DNA of 9,742 bases from a bacterium (GTDB lineage: Bacteria; Verrucomicrobiota; Verrucomicrobiia; Methylacidiphilales; Verrucolacustridaceae): contig RFWS01000038.1 in the NCBI GenBank assembly GCA_009921985.1, forward strand, positions 1 through 9,742, given 5' to 3'. A program made the translations under genes and the position numbers. Shown here in pieces: positions 5,528-9,742 of this stretch. The notes under the pieces are model-generated. The model searched no databases and was not told where the DNA came from. It saw nothing but the letters and a program-made list of their open reading frames with translations. Position 1 is the first letter of the stretch; the number at the start of each line of letters is the position of its first letter.

Positions 5528-6551
5528 ACAGTTTGGAATACTGCTTGGTGAGGCAGTTTTTGGTTTCGGTCAGGACAGCAATCAACTCTTCCGCCGTGAG
5601 AGGATTCAGGTGGGTGAGCACGGGCAAACGGCCGATGAACTCCGGGATCATCCCGAATTTTAGAAGGTCTTCGGGCTCGGTGTGCCGAAGCAGGGAAGGA
5701 CCCTCTTCGACCATGGGGGCAGAGCCCGGGCCCGACCCGAAGCCCAACGAGCGGCCGCCCAGGCGTTTTCGCACGATCTCATCCAAGCCGACGAAGCCGC
5801 CGCCACAGATGAAAAGGATGTTTTGGGTGTTGATGGCGATGTGCTCCTGTTGGGGATGTTTGCGGCCACCCTGCGGCGGAACATGACAAACGGTGCCTTC
5901 CAAAATTTTGAGCAGACCCTGCTGGACGCCTTCCCCGGAGACGTCCCGGGTGATGGAGGCGCTGTCGGACTTGCGGCCAATTTTGTCAATTTCATCGATA
6001 TAGACGATGCCGAGTTCGGCGCGCTTCACGTCATAATCCGCATTCTGCAGCAGGCGGAGAATGATGGTTTCCACGTCCTCGCCCACGTAGCCGGCTTCGG
6101 TCAGGGAGGTGGCGTCGGCGATCGCGAAGGGTACGTCGAGAATCCGGGCCAAGGTGCGGGCCAGCAAGGTCTTGCCTGAACCGGTGGGGCCGATGAGAAG
6201 GATATTGCTTTTCTCGAGTTCGACATCGGCATGATCGGTGGGAAGGGTGTCCGCATGCTCCCCCCGGACCCGCTTGTAGTGGTTGTGGACGGCCACGGCG
6301 AGGGTTCGCTTGGCGCGCTCCTGCCCGACGACGTGACGGTCCAATTCGGCGCGGATTTCCATTGGCTTAGGCAGGGCCTTGAGCGGGCCTTTGCCGACCG
6401 TGCCTTCCCCGGCTTCGCGGTGAAGGATGTTTGTGCAAAGGGTGATGCAGTTGTCACAAATATAAACGCCGGGACCGGCGATGAGTTTTTTCACCTCCGC
6501 ATGGCTCTTTCCGCAGAAGGAGCAGAGGGTGAGGTGGGTGGGGCGGGCCAC
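5517..6551 (-). CDS. clpX: ATP-dependent Clp protease ATP-binding subunit ClpX, truncated by a frameshift
   Basis: ClpX is the AAA+ unfoldase that recognises tagged substrates and threads them into ClpP. This 344-codon part holds the zinc-binding domain (Cys10, 13, 32, 35), Walker A GPTGSGKT (121-128), pore loop GYVG (154-157), Walker B IVYIDE (182-187), the RKH loop (230-232), a ClpP-docking LGF loop (269-271) and the GRLP arginine finger (Arg308). It then reads LTKQYSKL and stops after CEA. The family continues through about five more residues and then a valine; here only one base lies between the SKL codons and the in-frame GTG of the next segment, a net loss of 14 bases. A repaired protein would be about 420 residues, close to the 424 of E. 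coli ClpX. Start is GTG, with GGGAG five bases upstream, 12 bases after the clpP stop. Confidence 0.93.
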   Translation of the reverse strand: MARPTHLTLCSFCGKSHAEVKKLIAGPGVYICDNCITLCTNILHREAGEGTVGKGPLKALPKPMEIRAELDRHVVGQERAKRTLAVAVHNHYKRVRGEHADTLPTDHADVELEKSNILLIGPTGSGKTLLARTLARILDVPFAIADATSLTEAGYVGEDVETIILRLLQNADYDVKRAELGIVYIDEIDKIGRKSDSASITRDVSGEGVQQGLLKILEGTVCHVPPQGGRKHPQQEHIAINTQNILFICGGGFVGLDEIVRKRLGGRSLGFGSGPGSAPMVEEGPSLLRHTEPEDLLKFGMIPEFIGRLPVLTHLNPLTAEELIAVLTETKNCLTKQYSKLCEA

Positions 6552-6555
6552 GGGG

Positions 6556-6560
6556 GCTCC
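6556..6560 (-). promoter_or_regulatory. Shine-Dalgarno sequence for clpX
   Basis: On the minus strand GGGAG ends about five bases before the clpX GTG start, in the 12-base clpP-clpX gap. The position may be off by one or two bases. It supports the GTG at 6549-6551 as the real start, and it is the only clear Shine-Dalgarno sequence among the nine start codons in this window. Confidence 0.6.
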
Positions 6561-6563
6561 CGA

Positions 6564-7184
6564 TTATTTTGAAGATTGGGGCTTGTTGAAGGTGACGACG
6601 TGATCGACCAATCCGTAGGCCTTGGCGTCTTCGGCGGACATAAAACGGTCACGATCCGTGTCTTTCTCCACGGTTTCGAACTTCTGGCCGGTATGGTGGG
6701 CGAGAATTTCATTCAGGCGTTTCTTGGCGCGCAGGATTTCCTGGGCCTGGATGCTGATGTCGGTGGCCTGACCTTGGGCGCCGCCGAGGGGCTGGTGAAT
6801 CATGATCCGTGCATTCGGAAGGCAGTAGCGCTTGCCCTTGGTGCCGGCGGCCAGCAACACGGCCCCCATGCTCGCGGCCTGACCAATGCAGTAAGTGGCC
6901 ACGTCGCAACTGATGTACTGCATGGTGTCGTAGATGGCCAAGCCGGCGGTGACGTATCCCCCGGGAGAGTGAACATAAATGTTCACGTCCTTCTTGGGGT
7001 CCTCCATCTGGAGAAAGAGCAACTGGGCGATGATGGAGTTGGCCATGTTGTCGTCGATGGCGGTGCCGATGAAAACAATCCGATCCTTGAGCAGGCGGGA
7101 GTAAATATCATAGGCACGCTCGCCGCGCCCGGTCTGCTCAATGACACTAGGAACATAGTAGTCCGCGCGGGGTTCCGTATTCAT
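6564..7184 (-). CDS. clpP: ATP-dependent Clp protease proteolytic subunit ClpP
   Basis: A 206-residue serine peptidase (family S14) that assembles into a double heptameric ring and degrades polypeptides delivered by ClpX or other Clp ATPases. The catalytic triad is complete: Ser105 in GQAASMGA, His130 in RIMIHQPLGG, and Asp179 in DTDRDRF, with the same spacing as in E. coli ClpP. The oxyanion-hole and substrate-strand segments (VHSPGGYVTAGLAIYDTMQ at 71-89) and the axial-loop region (VIEQTGRGERAYDIYSRLL) are present. Length matches the family. The N-terminus (MNTEPRADYYVPSV) implies at most a short propeptide. It is the middle gene of tig-clpP-clpX: the start lies nine bases after the tig stop and the end 12 bases before clpX, so co-transcription is expected. 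No Shine-Dalgarno sequence precedes its ATG, so coupling to tig termination is likely. Confidence 0.97.
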   Translation of the reverse strand: MNTEPRADYYVPSVIEQTGRGERAYDIYSRLLKDRIVFIGTAIDDNMANSIIAQLLFLQMEDPKKDVNIYVHSPGGYVTAGLAIYDTMQYISCDVATYCIGQAASMGAVLLAAGTKGKRYCLPNARIMIHQPLGGAQGQATDISIQAQEILRAKKRLNEILAHHTGQKFETVEKDTDRDRFMSAEDAKAYGLVDHVVTFNKPQSSK

Positions 7185-7193
7185 GGGGACAAA

Positions 7194-8492
7194 TTAAGAG
7201 CGGACCGCATGTTGCAAAAGAAAATCCACGGTCTTCCTGCGCAACAGGGTGTCAGCAAGTGAGGGTAACGCGCCCGACTTTTGGAGCCGTTTGGCGAAGA
7301 GACGAATGTCTTGGCCGGACTGGGTGGCCAGATGGGCGACTTCGTGAAGGATTTCCGACTCCTCCACTTTGATGCTTTCGCTCTCCGCCACTTTCCGGAG
7401 AAGAAAAGACAATTTCACGTTCTCCTCCGCGCTGCGGCCGGCGGCGGCCAGGATCTCGTCCTTGTGCTTGATCAGTTCCTCCTGGGGAACCCCCCGGCGC
7501 TGGTTTTCCTCCACCAACCTGGCCACCAGGCGGCGGCGCTCCTCCTCCAGCATCGGTTCCGGCACGTCCATCTTGACGGCGGAAAGCAGGGCGTTGGTCA
7601 CGGCCTTGGAATCTTCCGAGCGCACCGCGGATTCCCGCGAGGTCACCAGATCCTCGCGGATCCGCTTTTTCAGTTCCTCCAGGGAAATTTTGTAATGCTC
7701 CTGACAGAACGCCTCGTCGAGGTCCGGAACATGGCGCTCTTTGAGTTCCAGAAGGGTCACCTGATACCGGCCGGTCTGACCGCGGAGGGGGATTTGCGGA
7801 AAGTCCGCGGGGAATTTGACCTCCACTTCCTTGGTTTCACCGGGCTTCACCCCGTACAAGGCCTGGCAAAACCCGGGCAGGAAGGAATCAGGCTTGAGCC
7901 ATAACCAAAGCTTCTTGGCCGCTGCGACCTGCCCGGCTTGCGGGGCAATTTCCGAAATCTTCTTTCCGCCGCAAGTACCCTCGAAGTCCACCACGGCAAA
8001 GTCGGCCTCCTTGGCGGGGCGGGGTTCCAGATTGTGAAAGTGGGCCATCGGTTCCGCCAACTGTTTGAGGGCCGCCTCCACATCCTTATCGGAAACCGGA
8101 TCGGGCGATTTCTTGGGAATTTTGAGGCCCTTGGCTGCCGGAACCTTAAACTCAGGTGCGATATCCACCCGCAGGATGAACTGGAACTTCAGGTCCTTGG
8201 CGAAATTGGCCTCCTCTACGGAGGGATCGTCCACGAGTTGGAGCTTCTCCTTTTCCACCGCGGCGCGAAGACCCTCCCGAAGGAGCACATCCCTAAGTTC
8301 CGCTTGAATATCCGGCGCGTACCGTTTCCGAACCATCTCGAGCGGTGCGCGGCCGGGGCGAAAGCCGGGGAGGCGGGCTGATTTCTGGAAGGAGAGAATG
8401 ACCTGCTCCTCTTTTTTTCGGACGGTATCGGCCGGGATCTCTCCCCTCACGCGGCGACGGCAGCCCCCGGCGTTTTCCATGGAAATTTTCAT
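7194..8492 (-). CDS. tig: Trigger factor (ribosome-associated chaperone / prolyl isomerase)
   Basis: A 432-residue cytosolic chaperone that docks at the ribosomal exit tunnel and shields nascent chains. Residues 1-115 form the ribosome-binding domain, with the signature loop GFRPGRAP at 43-50 (family GFRxGKxP) contacting ribosomal protein L23. Residues about 163-250 form the FKBP-type prolyl isomerase domain (FAVVDFEGTCGG, then PGFCQALYGVKPGETKEVEVKFP, and GRYQVTLLELKER). Residues 255-432 are the helical C-terminal chaperone domain, beginning VPDLDEAF. Length is the usual 430-450. It is the first gene of the tig-clpP-clpX operon, an order found in many bacteria. The start ATG has no Shine-Dalgarno sequence. 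The LysR-type gene ends 45 bases upstream on the same strand, with no hairpin terminator between, so tig may be read partly from the lysR promoter. Confidence 0.96.
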   Translation of the reverse strand: MKISMENAGGCRRRVRGEIPADTVRKKEEQVILSFQKSARLPGFRPGRAPLEMVRKRYAPDIQAELRDVLLREGLRAAVEKEKLQLVDDPSVEEANFAKDLKFQFILRVDIAPEFKVPAAKGLKIPKKSPDPVSDKDVEAALKQLAEPMAHFHNLEPRPAKEADFAVVDFEGTCGGKKISEIAPQAGQVAAAKKLWLWLKPDSFLPGFCQALYGVKPGETKEVEVKFPADFPQIPLRGQTGRYQVTLLELKERHVPDLDEAFCQEHYKISLEELKKRIREDLVTSRESAVRSEDSKAVTNALLSAVKMDVPEPMLEEERRRLVARLVEENQRRGVPQEELIKHKDEILAAAGRSAEENVKLSFLLRKVAESESIKVEESEILHEVAHLATQSGQDIRLFAKRLQKSGALPSLADTLLRRKTVDFLLQHAVRS

Positions 8493-8537
8493 ACGCAGAT
8501 AAAAAGAATAGAAGACGAAGAGTCCGCCGCCGAGCTT

Positions 8538-9458
8538 TTAGTCTGAAGCCTCGTCCGCGGATTCCATCGGGGAAGCCGCCTTGGTTCCTTTCAGAGCCTT
8601 AAGAAACCGCTTCACCGCCGGACTGACCACGCGGGAAGCACGAGAAACCACCCCGAGGGGGCGGACAATCTCAGCCCCACCGTGGGGGACCGTAACCAGC
8701 GTGCCGTTGGCAAGCTCCTTGGCGACCACGGATTTGGGGAGAAAGGCCACGCCCGCGTCGATCTCGACCGCGTTTTTCAGTGTCTCCACATTGTCGAACT
8801 CCATCTTGGGAAGAAATTTCAGACCGCGGGTTGCCAGAATTTTATCGAGTCCCTGGCGGGTCGGCATCTCCGGAGCGAGGGAGACGAACTTGTACTGGGA
8901 AAGTTCGGCCAGGGGTACGGTTCCCTTTTTGACCAGCGGGTGGCCGGGGGCAGCGATGATGTGGAGGGTGTCCTTTTTGAAGGTTTCCACCTTCAAACCT
9001 TTACGGGCAGAAGGAAAAGCGACAAAACCAACATCGGCATCGCCATCGGCCACTGATTCGTAAACCTCATTGGACCGACGGTAATCCACTTGGACCTTTA
9101 CCTGCGGAAAGGCCTTGAGGAATTCCTTAATGTAAGGCGGCAGTTCGTGGATTCCCACACTGGGGACGGCCACTAGGCGGATTGTGCCGGAGATAATGTT
9201 GCGCATCTCCTCCAGCTGGTGTTGAAAGCGTTGATAATGGGTGATGATTTCCCGGCTGGCCTCGTACAGGAGTTGGCCCTCGCGGGTGAGAGCAAACTGC
9301 TTGCTGGTCCGTTCGAGCAGCGGAACTCGAAGGCGTTGCTCGATCGAACGGAGTTGCTGGCTCACGGCCGACTGGGTGATGCCGTTCAGGGAGGCGGAAC
9401 GGCTGAAGGACTTCGTCTCCACGAGGTCCCGGAACACACGAAAAGATTCCACCTGCAT
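8538..9458 (-). CDS. LysR-type transcriptional regulator
   Basis: A 306-residue DNA-binding regulator with the standard LysR layout and length. The N-terminal winged helix-turn-helix covers about residues 1-60, with the recognition motif SASLNGITQSAVSQQLRSIE, then LRVPLLERTSKQFALTREG. A linker helix runs to about 88 (IITHYQRFQHQLEEM). The periplasmic-binding-protein-like effector domain follows (IRLVAVPSVGIHELPPYI, VQVDYRRSNEVYESVADGDADVGFVAFP). The sequence is in the broad CysB/CbbR-like part of the family, but I cannot name its effector or regulon. It is divergent from the YggS-family gene, the usual arrangement for a LysR regulator and a target, and immediately upstream of tig on its own strand. 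Its start codon lies inside a perfect 7-base inverted repeat, suggesting autoregulation. No Shine-Dalgarno sequence is visible. Confidence 0.94.
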   Translation of the reverse strand: MQVESFRVFRDLVETKSFSRSASLNGITQSAVSQQLRSIEQRLRVPLLERTSKQFALTREGQLLYEASREIITHYQRFQHQLEEMRNIISGTIRLVAVPSVGIHELPPYIKEFLKAFPQVKVQVDYRRSNEVYESVADGDADVGFVAFPSARKGLKVETFKKDTLHIIAAPGHPLVKKGTVPLAELSQYKFVSLAPEMPTRQGLDKILATRGLKFLPKMEFDNVETLKNAVEIDAGVAFLPKSVVAKELANGTLVTVPHGGAEIVRPLGVVSRASRVVSPAVKRFLKALKGTKAASPMESADEASD

Positions 9459-9492
9459 AAGAAAGCATTATTATGCACCCTTATTACTAAGG
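9454..9492. promoter_or_regulatory. Candidate LysR-family operator region between lysR-type gene and yggS-type gene
   Basis: TGCATAA (9454-9460) and TTATGCA (9471-9477) form a perfect 7-base inverted repeat with a 10-base spacer, covering the regulator's start codon. Next to it, CCTTATTACTAAGG (9479-9492) is a second inverted repeat with 5-base arms. LysR-type proteins bind interrupted dyads in divergent gaps, often with a T-N11-A core; a T-N11-A pair exists here (9458 and 9470) but is off the dyad centre by 1.5 bases, so the fit is imperfect. On the minus strand CATAAT (9469-9474 region) is a -10-like hexamer about 11 bases before the regulator's ATG, with TTGATT 19 bases further up as a weak -35. 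Binding is inferred. Confidence 0.45.
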
Positions 9493-9512
9493 CAAATCAA
9501 GCTTAACTAATC

Positions 9513-9742
9513 ATGAGCGACTCTTTAGAACAAAACTACTTCCGTCTTTGCGGCGAAGTTCGGCAGGCGGCGGAAAAAGCAGGCCGCAATCCGGCTTCGG
9601 TACGGTTGCTGGCGGTAAGCAAAAAAGTGCCGGCGGAGAGACTTCGTATCCTTTGGGGGCTAGGGCATCGGCTCTTTGGGGAAAACCGGGTGCAGGAGGC
9701 ACGGGTGAAAATTCCCGAAATGCCCCCGGGCGGGGAGTGGCA
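9513..9742 (+). CDS. YggS/PLPBP family pyridoxal-phosphate homeostasis protein, N-terminal part, cut by window end
   Basis: The first 76 codons of a cytosolic PLP-binding, non-catalytic protein of the YggS/PROSC/PLPBP family, which buffers pyridoxal phosphate and affects amino-acid and keto-acid balance; the whole family protein is about 230 residues. The evidence is VRLLAVSKKVPAERL, where Lys37 matches the PLP-binding lysine of the family's LLAVSK motif, followed by the LFGENRVQEA motif (family FGENYVQE). The ATG at 9513 gives the usual 30-odd residues before the lysine. There is no Shine-Dalgarno sequence. The gene is divergent from the LysR-type regulator with 54 bases between start codons, so it may be a target of that regulator (inference). 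A PLP-dependent aminotransferase lies about 4 kb away, but nothing links the two. Confidence 0.9.
   Translation, partial: MSDSLEQNYFRLCGEVRQAAEKAGRNPASVRLLAVSKKVPAERLRILWGLGHRLFGENRVQEARVKIPEMPPGGEW

Noticed and set aside
5682..7904. Long plus-strand open frames (165, 228 and 207 codons) opposite clpX, clpP and tig.
   Set aside because: They are antisense shadows of the conserved operon, with Gly/Ala/Val/His-rich translations and no family resemblance.
1..9742. Defence system, mobile element, CRISPR array, tRNA or other RNA gene.
   Set aside because: I looked for repeats, transposase or integrase motifs, and cloverleaf or riboswitch-like structure in the gaps and found none. The gene content is housekeeping and metabolic.

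Overview
This window looks like an ordinary chromosomal region of a moderately GC-rich, Gram-negative-type bacterium. The protein sequences, especially ClpP, ClpX, trigger factor and an exported LolA-like protein, feel closest to Verrucomicrobiota or a neighbouring PVC lineage. That placement is an impression from recalled family sequences, not a search result. I see no rRNA, tRNA, CRISPR array, insertion sequence or phage gene. No intergenic stretch exceeds about 90 bases.

Layout, left to right: the C-terminal half of a thiosulfate sulfurtransferase (+, cut by the window edge); an exported GH13 alpha-amylase/neopullulanase-type enzyme (-); a four-helix membrane protein resembling cyanobacterial HpsJ (+), separated from the GH13 gene by an 88-base divergent region full of short dyads; an exported LolA-like protein with acidic low-complexity segments (-); a class V PLP-dependent aminotransferase (+), divergent from it with only 28 bases between start codons; then clpX, clpP and tig, all on the minus strand and transcribed tig-clpP-clpX; a LysR-type regulator directly upstream of tig on the same strand; and the first 76 codons of a YggS/PLPBP family PLP-homeostasis protein (+), divergent from lysR and cut by the right edge.

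The core is the conserved tig-clpP-clpX protein-quality-control operon. Trigger factor meets nascent chains at the ribosome; ClpX unfolds substrates and feeds them to the ClpP peptidase. tig and clpP look intact with complete active sites. clpX does not: its reading frame breaks inside the small AAA+ domain, where about 14 nucleotides appear to be missing relative to the family. The N-terminal 344 codons end in a stop, and the rest (with the sensor-2 arginine) continues in the +1 frame. This is either a real loss-of-function allele or a sequence error, and it is the most consequential observation here. The other genes are single housekeeping or accessory functions packed tightly (2-base and 7-base gaps between convergent genes). 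Almost no start codon has a Shine-Dalgarno sequence; clpX is the exception. I found no convincing evidence of a novel multi-gene system.
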